From CALWOS01 sp963595735 (GTDB lineage Bacteria; Bacillota; Clostridia; Oscillospirales; Oscillospiraceae), in contig CAVBJJ010000009.1 of assembly GCA_963595735.1 (NCBI GenBank), forward strand, positions 1 through 64,000: a stretch of 64,000 bases of DNA, read 5' to 3'. The notes below the pieces were generated by a model. The model had not been told where the DNA came from and ran no database searches. It was given only the letters and a program-made list of their open reading frames with translations. A program made the position numbers and the translations under genes. Shown piece after piece: positions 25,848 to 35,067 of the stretch (positions within the stretch are counted from its first letter, which is position 1; every line of letters starts with the position of its first letter).

Positions 25848-25850
25848 GTT

Positions 25851-27809
25851 CTAGGGGAGTTGCAATTGATAGTACGCAAAGGTTCCGGCGGGCAGGGAAA
25901 AGCGCAGCAACCCATCGGTAATGACAAGGCTGTCTTCCTCCGGGTGGAGCAGGGGTTGGGCGAGGAAATTTTTTCCCGGCGGAATCGCGCCGCCCACAAA
26001 TTCCGCCAGATCCAAAACCCCGCAGCTGTCCGCCCGGGCGATGACGGCCAGAACGGCCGTGTTGTCCACAAGGTCATAGCGCAGGACAAACAGACTGTTT
26101 TCCTCTGGTGCGGCAAAGGCGGCATCCCCTCGGCGCAGAGCGGAGAAAGTCCGGCGCAGCTGGCCGAGCCGGGCATAATGCTCCTGCAAAAAGGCAGTGT
26201 GCCAGTCCATGCTCTGCCGCACAAAGGGGTCGCCGAAGCCCTGCATGCCGGCTTCTTCTCCGTAATAGATACAGGGCATTCCCGGCAGCGCCCACAGCAG
26301 CGCGGTGGCCAGCTGCATGGCGGCGCGTCCCCGCCGGGTCTGCTCCGGGGAGACAAAGAAGCTTGACCGCTGCTCCCAGCTCATGTTTTGTCCCTCCATG
26401 CGGGTGGAAAGCACCGTCAGTGCCCGGTCCACATCGTGGGAGGAGAGCAGGTGCATCAAGCTGCGGTACAGGGGCGGGGGATAGTGGAGCTTTTGCCGCA
26501 GCAGCAGACGCAGCAGCGCCCGGCTGTCCGATTTCCCCAGCAGAAAATCCAGCACGCCCCGGCGCAGGGGGTAGTTCATCACGCTGTCCAGACTTTCTCC
26601 CAGGGCATAGCGCCGCCGGTGGGCATAGCTGCACTTTGTGGTGGGATCCTCCCACACCTCGCCCAGCAGCAGCGCATCGGGCTTTTCCTCCCGGATGGCG
26701 CGGCGCAGGGCGGCCAGAGTTTCGTCCGGCAGTTCATCGGCTACATCCAGCCGATAGCCGGAAACGCCGGCGCGCAGCCAGCTTTTGACAACGCTGTTTT
26801 CCCCAGTGACGATCTCCTCCAGCCAGCTGGGATCGGTTTCCCGCACCTCCGGCAGGCTGGAAAAGCCCCACCAGCTTTTATACACCGTTGGCCAGTCTTG
26901 AAAATCATACCAGGAGAAGTAAGGGGAGCTTTGGCTTTGCCAGGCCCCAGGCGCGGGATAACAGCCCTTTTGGTTAAAGTAGCGGCTGTCCGCGCCGGTG
27001 TGGGAAAACACGCCGTCTAAAAGAATGCGGATATCCAGCGCGGCGGCCTCCCGGCACAGACGGCGGAGATCGGTCTCGCTGCCCAGAATGGGGTCTACCC
27101 GGCGGTAATCGGCGGTGTTATAGCGATGGTTGGAATCGGACTCGAAAATCGGGTTAAGGTACAGCGCCGTGACCCCCAGCCGGTGGAGATAGGGCAGCTT
27201 TTGCCGAATGGCGTCCAGCGTGCCGCCGTAAAAATCATTGGGGTAATAGGCCGCGCCGTTTTCGCCCCGCCATTTCACCGGCTCCTCCCAGTCGGCGTGC
27301 AGTTCCATTTCCCGCCCCATGGCGCGATGATAGGCCAGTCCGGCGGCCACCGCCTCCGGATTCCCCGGGGCAAAGCGATCCGGAAAGATCTGATACAGCA
27401 CGCCGCCGGAAAACCAGTCCGGTGCGGTGAAGTCCGGCGCGTACAGGGTCAGCTGAAAGGCCTCCAGTCCTGTTGGTGTGTCCGTGATGTCTGCCCAGAA
27501 TACCCCCTGGGTGCCCAGGCCGAGGAATAGCGTTCCATCGGGCGTTTCCGCCTGAAAGCGGAAAAAGATCACCTGGGGCTGTGAGGGGGTGTCCCAGTCC
27601 AGCTGAAAGCCGCCCGGGCAGCGGATCAGGGGAATGGCTGCGCCGGGAGCGTCGCCATAAACCGGAAGCAGGGACAGGGCGGATACCGCCTCCGGACAGC
27701 CGAGAAACAGATGCACCCGAGCCCCTGCCGGCTGTGCCCCAAGGGGGCTGCGGTACAGGGGCAATGCGTCGCAGTAGATGAATTTGTTGCGCCAAAATTC
27801 CAATTGCAT
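25851..27809 (-). CDS. GH13 alpha-amylase family glycosidase (neopullulanase/maltogenic type)
   Basis: The 652-residue glycoside hydrolase has an N-terminal beta-sandwich (to about residue 120) and a GH13 barrel. Catalytic regions: I/VI-like DGVFSHTG, II GYRLDVADELPD (nucleophile Asp), III LLLGEVWEDP (acid/base Glu) and IV LLSSHDVDRAL (transition-state Asp). No signal peptide, so it acts inside the cell on maltodextrin, glycogen or imported oligosaccharides. It is the last gene of a glgA operon, which points to glycogen turnover. The start is ATG 27809 or GTG 27815; a GAGGT ribosome site fits both and the choice is uncertain. Confidence 0.92.
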   Translation of the reverse strand: MQLEFWRNKFIYCDALPLYRSPLGAQPAGARVHLFLGCPEAVSALSLLPVYGDAPGAAIPLIRCPGGFQLDWDTPSQPQVIFFRFQAETPDGTLFLGLGTQGVFWADITDTPTGLEAFQLTLYAPDFTAPDWFSGGVLYQIFPDRFAPGNPEAVAAGLAYHRAMGREMELHADWEEPVKWRGENGAAYYPNDFYGGTLDAIRQKLPYLHRLGVTALYLNPIFESDSNHRYNTADYRRVDPILGSETDLRRLCREAAALDIRILLDGVFSHTGADSRYFNQKGCYPAPGAWQSQSSPYFSWYDFQDWPTVYKSWWGFSSLPEVRETDPSWLEEIVTGENSVVKSWLRAGVSGYRLDVADELPDETLAALRRAIREEKPDALLLGEVWEDPTTKCSYAHRRRYALGESLDSVMNYPLRRGVLDFLLGKSDSRALLRLLLRQKLHYPPPLYRSLMHLLSSHDVDRALTVLSTRMEGQNMSWEQRSSFFVSPEQTRRGRAAMQLATALLWALPGMPCIYYGEEAGMQGFGDPFVRQSMDWHTAFLQEHYARLGQLRRTFSALRRGDAAFAAPEENSLFVLRYDLVDNTAVLAVIARADSCGVLDLAEFVGGAIPPGKNFLAQPLLHPEEDSLVITDGLLRFSLPAGTFAYYQLQLP

Positions 27810-27815
27810 AAGCAC

Positions 27816-28421
27816 TCAGACCTCAAATTTTTCAGGAGCCAGAAGATACAAGGCGCGGGTCTCCGCAGTTGGCGCACCGGTGCAGCGCCCGGCGCAGGAG
27901 AACACAAGCAGCTCCGTTCGCAGCCGGTTTTCCCCAATCAGGGACAGCTGGGCAGGCCGCCGGGGATCCCCCGGCCAGCGCCGCCCGATCCACCTGCACC
28001 ATTGCCCGTCCAGAACCCGTGCCAGTGCCGCCAGGCGAGGCTGTACCGCCTCCAGAACCGGCAGCGGCAGCAGCGCGTTGGCATCCGGCGGCGGACAGGT
28101 CAGCGCGGCGGCGAGGGCAGAAAGGCTTTCCTCCCAGCTGCGCCCCTCTTCATCCAGAAAACGGCGAAAATTCTCCAAAACAGATAGAAAATCACAATAT
28201 ATTTTCTTATCAAAACAGATTTTGGAATAGTGCAGGAAAAGACGATCCGCGGCATTTGCCGGGGGACGCTGCCCGGAAAACAGCGTCTGCAAATCGGGGT
28301 CGCTGCATTGGAGTCCTGCGGGGGTGCGCTCCAGCACGGCGGCGTCGGAATAGAGAATATGCAGGCCGTCGGGCTGCCAGTCCTCCCGGATGCGGCCGCC
28401 AAGATAGCGTTTTTGTTCCAT
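27816..28421 (-). CDS. Hypothetical protein between glgA and the GH13 gene
   Basis: A 201-residue soluble protein that I do not recognise. It starts MEQKRYLGGRIREDWQPDGL immediately after the glgA stop, and its stop touches the start of the GH13 gene, so all three are translated as one tight unit. It has no signal peptide or membrane segment. The centre is helical (LHYSKICFDKKIYCDFLSVLENFRRFLDEE). The C-terminal third is beta-rich with PAQLSLIGENRLRTELLVFSC and might resemble a small sugar-binding or wing-like module. Gene context suggests a role in glycogen metabolism or its control, but nothing in the sequence proves it. Confidence 0.75.
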   Translation of the reverse strand: MEQKRYLGGRIREDWQPDGLHILYSDAAVLERTPAGLQCSDPDLQTLFSGQRPPANAADRLFLHYSKICFDKKIYCDFLSVLENFRRFLDEEGRSWEESLSALAAALTCPPPDANALLPLPVLEAVQPRLAALARVLDGQWCRWIGRRWPGDPRRPAQLSLIGENRLRTELLVFSCAGRCTGAPTAETRALYLLAPEKFEV

Positions 28422-28423
28422 AC

Positions 28424-29914
28424 TCACAGCAGCGACAGGAACAGCTCCCCATAGGCAAAGGCGGAGGGGAGAAAGCTGAGGTCCTGCTCCATGGCGCGGC
28501 GGATGAGCGTCTGCCGCGCGGCGGTATCCGGATACAGCGCCAGCGCCTGCCGGATGACGGCGGACATCTCGTGGGCGTTGTAGTTGGCAAAGCTGAAGCC
28601 GGTACCCTCGCCGGTAAAGCGGTTGTAGGGCTGCACCGTATCCCGCAGGCCGCCGGTCTCCCGCACGATGGGAAGGCTGCCATAGCGCATGGCGATCAGT
28701 TGGGAAAGGCCGCATGGTTCAAAGCGGGAGGGCATGAGAAAGTAGTCCGAGGCGGCATAGATCCGGTGCGCCAGGGCTTCGTGATAGCCGATCCAGGCGC
28801 AGAAGCGGCCTTTCCAGCGCGCCTCCGCCGCCCGGAAAAAGCCCTCGTACTGGGCGTCGCCGGAGCCAAGGAGGACGAACTGGAGGTCGTTTGCCATGAT
28901 CTCATCCATCACTGCCAGTACCAGATCCAGCCCTTTTTGCTCCGTCAGCCGTCCTACCATGGCCAGCAGCGGCCGGTCGCCATCGGTCTGCAAGCCCAGT
29001 TCCTCCAGCAGCGCCCGTTTGTTTTCCGCTTTGCCATGGAGGTCGGCAGCGTTGTAGTGGCAGGGCAGCGCCGGGTCGGCAGCGGGGTCAAAGAATTTCA
29101 TGTCGATCCCGTTGACGATGCCGGACAACTGCGCCTGCCGGGCGGAGAGAACGCCGTCCAGCCCCTCGCCATAAAACGGAGTCAGGATCTCCCGGGCGTA
29201 GCTGGGGCTGACGGTGGTGATGTGGTCGGCGAAGACACAGCCACCCTTGAGAAAGTTGCAGCCGCCGTAAAACTCCAGATATTCCGCCGTACACCAGCAA
29301 TCGGCAATGCCCAGCAGATCCTGCGCCTGGGCAAAGCTGCACCGCCCCTGAAAGGCCAGATTGTGGATGGTCAAAACGCTTTTGGCGCGCCCCTGGGGAA
29401 GATGGGCATACTGGGTGCGCAGCAGCAGGGGGAGCATGGCGGTGTGCCAGTCGTTGCAGTGCATCACATCCGGGAAAAAGTCCAGCCGGGGCAGCGCTTC
29501 CAGCACGGCGCGGCAGAAAAAGCAGTATTGCTCGATCTCACCCTCGCCGCCCCGGTAGATTTTGTCGCCGAAGTAGAACTCGTTGTCGATGAAATAATAG
29601 ATCACGCCGTTTTGCACCAGCCGCTCCAGCCCGACATATTGGCTGCGCCAGCCCAGATCCACCGCAAAGGCGCATAGATGCTCGATCTGCTCACTATATC
29701 TTTCCTTGATGCAGCGATGATAGGGGAGGATCACCCGGGCGTCAAAGCCCAGCCCCCGCAGCTCAGCGGGCAGGGTCCCCACCACATCCGCCAGACCGCC
29801 GGTCTTGGCAAAGGGACTGCACTCCGCCGCGCAGACAAGCAGCCGGGGGGCTTCCGTCAGCCCCTTTTCCTGCCGGAGTTTTTGCAGCCGGCGCTGCATG
29901 GTTTGTTTTGTCAT
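28424..29914 (-). CDS. glgA: Glycogen synthase (ADP-glucose)
   Basis: The 496-residue GT5 enzyme elongates alpha-1,4-glucan from ADP-glucose. The diagnostic N-terminal loop reads CAAECSPFAKTGGLADVVGTLP (KxGGL site). Later come HCNDWHTAMLPLLL, TIHNLAFQG and SRFEPCGLSQLIAMRYGSLP, carrying the conserved catalytic-face glutamate. The frame is open to 30139 through the neighbouring repeat, but the ATG at 29914 with AAAGGAG gives the normal GlgA length. It starts an operon with an unknown protein and a GH13 hydrolase. No glgC/glgB is present in the window. Confidence 0.95.
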   Translation of the reverse strand: MTKQTMQRRLQKLRQEKGLTEAPRLLVCAAECSPFAKTGGLADVVGTLPAELRGLGFDARVILPYHRCIKERYSEQIEHLCAFAVDLGWRSQYVGLERLVQNGVIYYFIDNEFYFGDKIYRGGEGEIEQYCFFCRAVLEALPRLDFFPDVMHCNDWHTAMLPLLLRTQYAHLPQGRAKSVLTIHNLAFQGRCSFAQAQDLLGIADCWCTAEYLEFYGGCNFLKGGCVFADHITTVSPSYAREILTPFYGEGLDGVLSARQAQLSGIVNGIDMKFFDPAADPALPCHYNAADLHGKAENKRALLEELGLQTDGDRPLLAMVGRLTEQKGLDLVLAVMDEIMANDLQFVLLGSGDAQYEGFFRAAEARWKGRFCAWIGYHEALAHRIYAASDYFLMPSRFEPCGLSQLIAMRYGSLPIVRETGGLRDTVQPYNRFTGEGTGFSFANYNAHEMSAVIRQALALYPDTAARQTLIRRAMEQDLSFLPSAFAYGELFLSLL

Positions 29915-30001
29915 GTCAATCGCTCCTTTGTTTGGGGCAGTCCTGCCTTTTTCCATCATGGGGCATACAGGCAAGACGCGCCGGAAATCCGAGGAAGAAA
30001 C

Positions 30002-30229
30002 AGACTGCCAAAAAAACAGACAGCCAGCAGAAGCCTCCGCAGCAGCGGGGGAGTTTGAGGGGGTCAAGACCCGCCTCAATGAGATAAACCGCCGCGGAAA
30101 GCCCCTCGGGGCTTTCCCACAGTATTTTGGCCTGGCCAAAATACTCGGCGGATAAGCGAAGTCAAAAAAGTCTCAGACTTTTTTGATAAGCTGAACAGAC
30201 TGCCAAAAAATCAGGATTCTTTGGCAGTC
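30002..30229 (+). repeat. Dispersed structured repeat, copy 2
   Basis: The best-preserved copy. It occupies most of the 375-base gap between xfp and glgA; nothing else was seen there. Order of structures: TTGAGG/CCTCAA with inner GGGT/ACCC (about 30055-30079); outer junction stem CCGCCG (30089-30094) with CGGCGG (30146-30151). That encloses hairpin A GGAAAGCCCC/GGGGCTTTCC (30096-30117) and hairpin B AGTATTTTGGCC/GGCCAAAATACT (30121-30145). Next comes a perfect 12+1+12 hairpin (30162-30186, TCAAAAAAGTCT arm), then GACTGCCAAA/TTTGGCAGTC (30198-30229). The element starts and ends with ACAGACTGCCAAAAAA. Confidence 0.88.
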
Positions 30230-30289
30230 CGTGTATGGAAATCGTATTTCGTTGAGACGATGGGGGTCAACCCGCCGTGGAACGACTGC

Positions 30290-32644
30290 TTACTCCGCCG
30301 GCGTCCACTTCCAGTTCACGATCTCCGGAAGATCCACGCCGTGCTCCGCAATATAGTGCTTGTGTTCCACCAGCTTGTCCTTCATCTGTTGGATCAGATA
30401 GCTGTCCCGATTGCCCAGATCCACATGATACAGCGCCAGCAGCACCAGATTGAAGCGATCCAGCTGGTTCTGCACGCGCATATCAAAGGGCGTGGTGATG
30501 GTGCCCTCCTCCATATAGCCGCGCACATGGATGTTCTTGTTCTTCCGCTGGAAGGTCAGCTCATGGATCAGGGAGGGGTAGCCGTGGAAGGCAAAGACAA
30601 CGGGCTTGTCTGCGGTAAAGATGGCGTCGAACTCCTGATCGTTCAGGCCGTGGGGGTGCAGGGTGTTGGACTGCAAACGCATCAGATCCACCACATTGAC
30701 CACGCGGATCTTCAGCTCGGGGAAGTGCTCCCGCAGGATCGTGACCGCCGCCAGCGTTTCCAGCGTGGGGGTATCGCCGCAGCAGGCCATGACCAGATCC
30801 GGCTCCTGACCGGCGTCGGTAGAGGCCCACTGCCAGATGCCGATGCCCTGGGTGCAGTGCTTTACCGCCTGCTCCATGGTCAGCCACTGGGGTCTGGGGT
30901 GCTTACTGGTGACCAGAACATTCACATAGCTCCGGGAGCGGATGCAGTGATCAAAGCAGTTGAGCAGGCAGTTGGCATCCGGCGGGAGATACATCCGCAC
31001 CACATCGGCCTTTTTGTTGGCCACATGATCCAGAAAACCGGGATCCTGATGGGTAAAGCCGTTGTGATCCTGCTGCCAGACATTGCTGGAGAGGATATAG
31101 TTCAAAGAGGCAATGCTCTGCCGCCAGGGCAGGGCGTTTGTGACCTTCAGCCACTTGGCGTGCTGGGAGAACATGGAGTCCACAATGCGGATGAAGGCCT
31201 CGTAGCTGTTGAAGAAGCCGTGGCGGCCGGTCAGCAGATAGCCCTCCAGCGCGCCCTGGCACATATGCTCGGAGAGCATACTGTCCATCACGCGGCCATC
31301 CGGCGCAAGGAACTCGTCCCCCTCGACCATCTCGCCGTTCCAGCAGCGGCGGGCGGTCTCGAACACGGGGGTCAGGCGGTTGGACATGGTCTCGTCCGGG
31401 CCGAAGATGCGGAAGTTTTTGTCGTTGTACTTGTAAATATCCCGCACATAATTGCCCAAAACCAGCATATCTTGGGCTTCCACCGCGCCGGGTGCGGGAA
31501 CCTCCAGCGCGTATTCCTGGAAGTCCGGCAGGCGCAGATCCCGCAGCAGCAGACCGCCGTTGGCGTGGGGGTTGGCGCCCATGCGGCGCTTGCCCTCCGG
31601 GGCGATCTCCCGCAGCGCGGCGACCGGTGCGCCGGATTCGTCAAACAGCTCCTCCGGACGATAGCTACGCAGCCAGCCCTCCACCAGGGCAAGATGCTCC
31701 GGGGCGGTCATGGGAACCGGTACCTGATGGGCGCGGAAGGTGCCCTCCACCGGCTTGCCGTCCACCACCTTGGGGCCTGTCCAGCCCTTGGGGGTGCGCA
31801 GAACGATCATAGGCCAGGGCGGACGACGGGTCACGCCGTCTTCCCGGGCGGCTTTTTGATAAGCGCGGATCTTTTCAATGGCCGTGTCCAGCGCCTTGGC
31901 CATTTTCTCGTGCATGGGCATGGGATCGTGTCCCTCTACAAAAATCGGCTCCCAGCCGCAGCCGCGGAAGAACATTTCCAGCTCCTCGTGGGGAATGCGG
32001 GAGAAGATGGTGGGGTTGGCGATCTTGTAGCCGTTCAGATGCAGAATGGGCAGCACCGCGCCGTCGTTTTTCGCGCTGATGAATTTGTTCAGCTGCCAGG
32101 CGGTGGCCAGCGGACCGGTTTCCGCCTCGCCGTCGCCCACCACGCAGGCGGCAATCAGCTCGGGATTGTCCAGCACCGCGCCCAGCGCGTGGGAAAGGCT
32201 GTAGCCCAGCTCGCCGCCCTCGTTGATGCTGCCGGGGGTCTCCGGCGCAACATGGCTGGAAATACCGCCGGGGAAAGAAAACTGTTTGAACAGCTTCTGC
32301 ATGCCCTCGGCATCCTGGGTGATGTTGGGATACACCTCCGTATAGCTGCCGTCCAGCCAGTCTTGGGCCACCATGGCGTTGCCGCCGTGGCCGGGGCCGG
32401 AGAGATAGATCATATCCAGGTCGTATTTTTTGATGACCCGGTTCAGATGGGTGTAGATAAAGTTCTGGCCGGGCACCGTGCCCCAATGGCCGACGATCTT
32501 ACGCTTGATATCCTCCCGGGTGAGCGGTTCCCGCAGCAGCGGATTGCGCAGCAGGTACAGCTGACCGGCGGCCAGATAGTTACTGGCGCGCCACCAGGCG
32601 TCCATTTTCTGGAAATAGGAAGGAGTAGAGTACAGGTCGGACAT
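30290..32644 (-). CDS. xfp: Phosphoketolase (xylulose-5-P/fructose-6-P)
   Basis: A thiamine-diphosphate enzyme that splits xylulose-5-phosphate (and often fructose-6-phosphate) with phosphate into acetyl-phosphate and a shorter sugar phosphate. The 784-residue sequence has family hallmarks throughout: WWRASNYLAAGQLYLLRNP, GHWGTVPGQNFIYTHLNR, YLSGPGHGGNAMVAQ, the TDP/Mg2+ loop VVGDGEAETGPLATAW, and FGPDETMSNRL. Length is near the usual 790-825. It is a single gene with its own promoter (32723-32751) and ribosome site AAAGGAGG. It gives the cell a phosphoketolase route to acetate and ATP. Confidence 0.97.
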   Translation of the reverse strand: MSDLYSTPSYFQKMDAWWRASNYLAAGQLYLLRNPLLREPLTREDIKRKIVGHWGTVPGQNFIYTHLNRVIKKYDLDMIYLSGPGHGGNAMVAQDWLDGSYTEVYPNITQDAEGMQKLFKQFSFPGGISSHVAPETPGSINEGGELGYSLSHALGAVLDNPELIAACVVGDGEAETGPLATAWQLNKFISAKNDGAVLPILHLNGYKIANPTIFSRIPHEELEMFFRGCGWEPIFVEGHDPMPMHEKMAKALDTAIEKIRAYQKAAREDGVTRRPPWPMIVLRTPKGWTGPKVVDGKPVEGTFRAHQVPVPMTAPEHLALVEGWLRSYRPEELFDESGAPVAALREIAPEGKRRMGANPHANGGLLLRDLRLPDFQEYALEVPAPGAVEAQDMLVLGNYVRDIYKYNDKNFRIFGPDETMSNRLTPVFETARRCWNGEMVEGDEFLAPDGRVMDSMLSEHMCQGALEGYLLTGRHGFFNSYEAFIRIVDSMFSQHAKWLKVTNALPWRQSIASLNYILSSNVWQQDHNGFTHQDPGFLDHVANKKADVVRMYLPPDANCLLNCFDHCIRSRSYVNVLVTSKHPRPQWLTMEQAVKHCTQGIGIWQWASTDAGQEPDLVMACCGDTPTLETLAAVTILREHFPELKIRVVNVVDLMRLQSNTLHPHGLNDQEFDAIFTADKPVVFAFHGYPSLIHELTFQRKNKNIHVRGYMEEGTITTPFDMRVQNQLDRFNLVLLALYHVDLGNRDSYLIQQMKDKLVEHKHYIAEHGVDLPEIVNWKWTPAE

Positions 32645-32722
32645 AATACATTGCCTCCTTTATAATGAAACATAACAGGGTTTTCAAGCAGTTGGCATAA
32701 ATATAACAGTTTACGCAGGGAT

Positions 32723-32751
32723 ATTTTAGCAGAAACGCGCAGCTGCTTCAA
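32723..32751 (-). promoter_or_regulatory. Promoter for the phosphoketolase gene
   Basis: Minus strand TTGAAG (32746-32751), a 17-base spacer and TAAAAT (32723-32728), leaving a leader of about 70 bases before the ATG at 32644. Confidence 0.65.
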
Positions 32752-32882
32752 CACTTTTTCCAAGAAATTCCCGCCCGCGTCCCTTCCCGGCGGACTTGCC
32801 AAGCGGGGAAAAAAGCAGTATATTTGTCAAAGAGAAAAAGAAATACCCAGGGAACCAGGGAAAGAGAACAGGACGGAAGCAT

Positions 32883-34997
32883 ATGCATATGACAGAGACG
32901 GAATTTATCACGCGCTATGGCGCAAAGCTGAATCCCCGGCAGCAGGCCGCTGTGCGCGCGGTGGACGGGCCGGTGCTGCTGCTGGCGGTGCCGGGCAGCG
33001 GAAAAACAACGGCGCTGGTCACCCGTCTGGGGTATATGCTTCTGTGCCGGGACATCCGACCGGAGGAGATTCTGACCATGACCTACACCGTGGCGGCAAC
33101 GCGGGATATGCAGCAGCGCTTTTCCCAGGTGTTTGGCGCGGAACTGGCGCAGCAGATGGAGTTTCGCACGATCAACGGCCTTTCCGCCCGGATCATCCGC
33201 CATTATGCCCAGACCTGCCAGCGGCAGGCCTTTACCCTGATCACGGACGAGCGGGAGCTGGGTGGGTTGATTGCGGAGCTGTGCCGTCGGGCGACCGGAG
33301 AATTTGCAACGGACAGCACCGTGCAGACGGCGCGCACCTGGATCACCTACATTAAAAATATGCGGATGGAGGAGGACGAGATCGCCCAGCTGCGGCCGGA
33401 GGGGCTGCCCATGCAGGTGATTTATCACGCCTACTGCCGCGCCCTGCGTTTGCGCCGCTGGATGGACTATGACGACCAGCTGGTTTATGCCCTGCAAATT
33501 CTGGAGCGCCGCCCCCGGATCGCGGCCGATTTCCGCCGGCGATATCCCCACCTGTGTGTGGACGAGGCGCAGGACACCTCCCGGGTGCAGCATGACATCA
33601 TCCGTCTGCTGGCGCAGGGGGGAAAAAGCCTGTTTCTGGTGGGGGATGAGGACCAGAGCATTTATGGCTTTCGGGCGGCGTATCCGGAGGCGCTTTTGGA
33701 GTTTGAACGCAGCTATCCCCAGGGAAAGGTGCTGTATCTGGAGGAAAACTACCGCTCTCTTGCGCCCATCGTCACCGCGGCGGACACCTTTGTCCAGCGC
33801 AACCGGAACCGGCGTCCCAAGCATATGCGCCCCGTCCGGGGCGCGGGACCGGCGGTGGAGGGTATCCCCGTTGCCAACCGCGCCGCCCAATACCGGTATC
33901 TGGTGCAGCTGGCAAAGCAGTGCCGGGAGGAAACGGCGGTGCTGTACCGCAACAACGAAAGCGCGCTGCCGGTGATCGACCTGCTCCAGCGGGAGGGCAT
34001 TCCCTACCGTTGCCGCCAGTTTGACGCTGGGTTCTTTACCCATCGGATCGTGCGAGATGTGGCGGATATCATCTGCTTTGCCTATGACCCCGCGGACAGC
34101 CGGCTATTTTTGCGGATCTACTATAAATTCAATGCCGGCATTTCCAAGAAAGTGGCGGAGGCCGCCGTGCAGCTGGCAGACGGCGGGGAGATCCTGCCGG
34201 CACTGCTGACTCTGCCGGAGCTGAGCCAGTGGACGCAGAACCGCTGCCAATATCTGATCCAGCACCTGGAAAAGCTGCCGGGGGAACGGGGAGACGCAGC
34301 CATCCGCCGCATTACGGAAAACATGGGCTATGGCAGCTATCTGGAAAAGCTGGATATCGACAAGAACAAGCTGGCGATCCTGGCGGCCATCGGCGCAAAG
34401 GAGCCGGGGCCGGCGGAGCTGCTGGGGCGGCTGGAGGCGCTGGCCGCGCTGGTGCAGGATGGCGGCGATGCGGACAGCTGCTTTGTGCTGTCCACCATCC
34501 ATGCCAGTAAGGGGCTGGAATATGACAATGTGATTCTGCTGGATGTGGCGGACGGAATTTTGCCCGGAACGGTCATCTCCCATCCCGTGTTGGCCAAGCC
34601 GGAGGAGCTTCAGGCGTATGAGGAGGAACGGCGGCTGTTTTATGTGGCGATGACCCGGGCGAAAAACCGGCTGTCCCTGTTCCAAATCGCCGACCCTGCC
34701 CTGCAAAGCAGCTTTTGCCGGGAGGTGCTGGATAAGCCGAACGCCCCCGGGAAAAAAGCGCCGCCCCAGACGGCAAAGCGGAAGTATAAAATTTCCCAAC
34801 AGGAGAAAACTATACCAAAGCCGGAGGCCTTTTGTGTGCATCAGGCGGTGCGCCACAAAAGCTTTGGCGCGGGGACGATCAGCGCCCGGCAGGGAGATGT
34901 GATCTCCGTTGCCTTTGCTGATGGCAGCCTGCACCGTCTGTCTCTAAGCGTGGCCTTGCGGCAGGGGCATTTGCAGCTGGATAGTGAAACGGAATGA
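32883..34997 (+). CDS. UvrD/Rep/PcrA-type superfamily 1 DNA helicase
   Basis: The 704-residue ATP-dependent 3'-5' helicase carries all SF1A motifs in order: LNPRQQAAVRAVDGPVLLLA (Q), VPGSGKTTALVTRL (I), LCVDEAQDTSRVQ (II), VGDEDQSIYGFRAAYPE (III), LEENYRS (IV), STIHASKGLEYDNVILLDV (V), and EEERRLFYVAMTRAKNRL (VI). A C-terminal VRHKSFGAGTISARQGDVIS module looks like the small Tudor-like fold of PcrA that contacts RNA polymerase. Somewhat shorter than PcrA (about 740). The start is ATG 32883 or 32889; upstream GGACGG is a weak ribosome site. Probable role in repair or replication-transcription conflicts. Confidence 0.93.
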   Translation: MHMTETEFITRYGAKLNPRQQAAVRAVDGPVLLLAVPGSGKTTALVTRLGYMLLCRDIRPEEILTMTYTVAATRDMQQRFSQVFGAELAQQMEFRTINGLSARIIRHYAQTCQRQAFTLITDERELGGLIAELCRRATGEFATDSTVQTARTWITYIKNMRMEEDEIAQLRPEGLPMQVIYHAYCRALRLRRWMDYDDQLVYALQILERRPRIAADFRRRYPHLCVDEAQDTSRVQHDIIRLLAQGGKSLFLVGDEDQSIYGFRAAYPEALLEFERSYPQGKVLYLEENYRSLAPIVTAADTFVQRNRNRRPKHMRPVRGAGPAVEGIPVANRAAQYRYLVQLAKQCREETAVLYRNNESALPVIDLLQREGIPYRCRQFDAGFFTHRIVRDVADIICFAYDPADSRLFLRIYYKFNAGISKKVAEAAVQLADGGEILPALLTLPELSQWTQNRCQYLIQHLEKLPGERGDAAIRRITENMGYGSYLEKLDIDKNKLAILAAIGAKEPGPAELLGRLEALAALVQDGGDADSCFVLSTIHASKGLEYDNVILLDVADGILPGTVISHPVLAKPEELQAYEEERRLFYVAMTRAKNRLSLFQIADPALQSSFCREVLDKPNAPGKKAPPQTAKRKYKISQQEKTIPKPEAFCVHQAVRHKSFGAGTISARQGDVISVAFADGSLHRLSLSVALRQGHLQLDSETE

Positions 34998-35067
34998 AGC
35001 GGCAAAACAGGAAAAATAGGAAGCAAAAACTATCCTATATAGATGTACAGGAAGGGGCGAATGACAT

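Noticed and set aside
30221..32665. 814-codon plus-strand frame opposite xfp
   Set aside because: Antisense to phosphoketolase; starts inside the repeat and shows no protein family signature.
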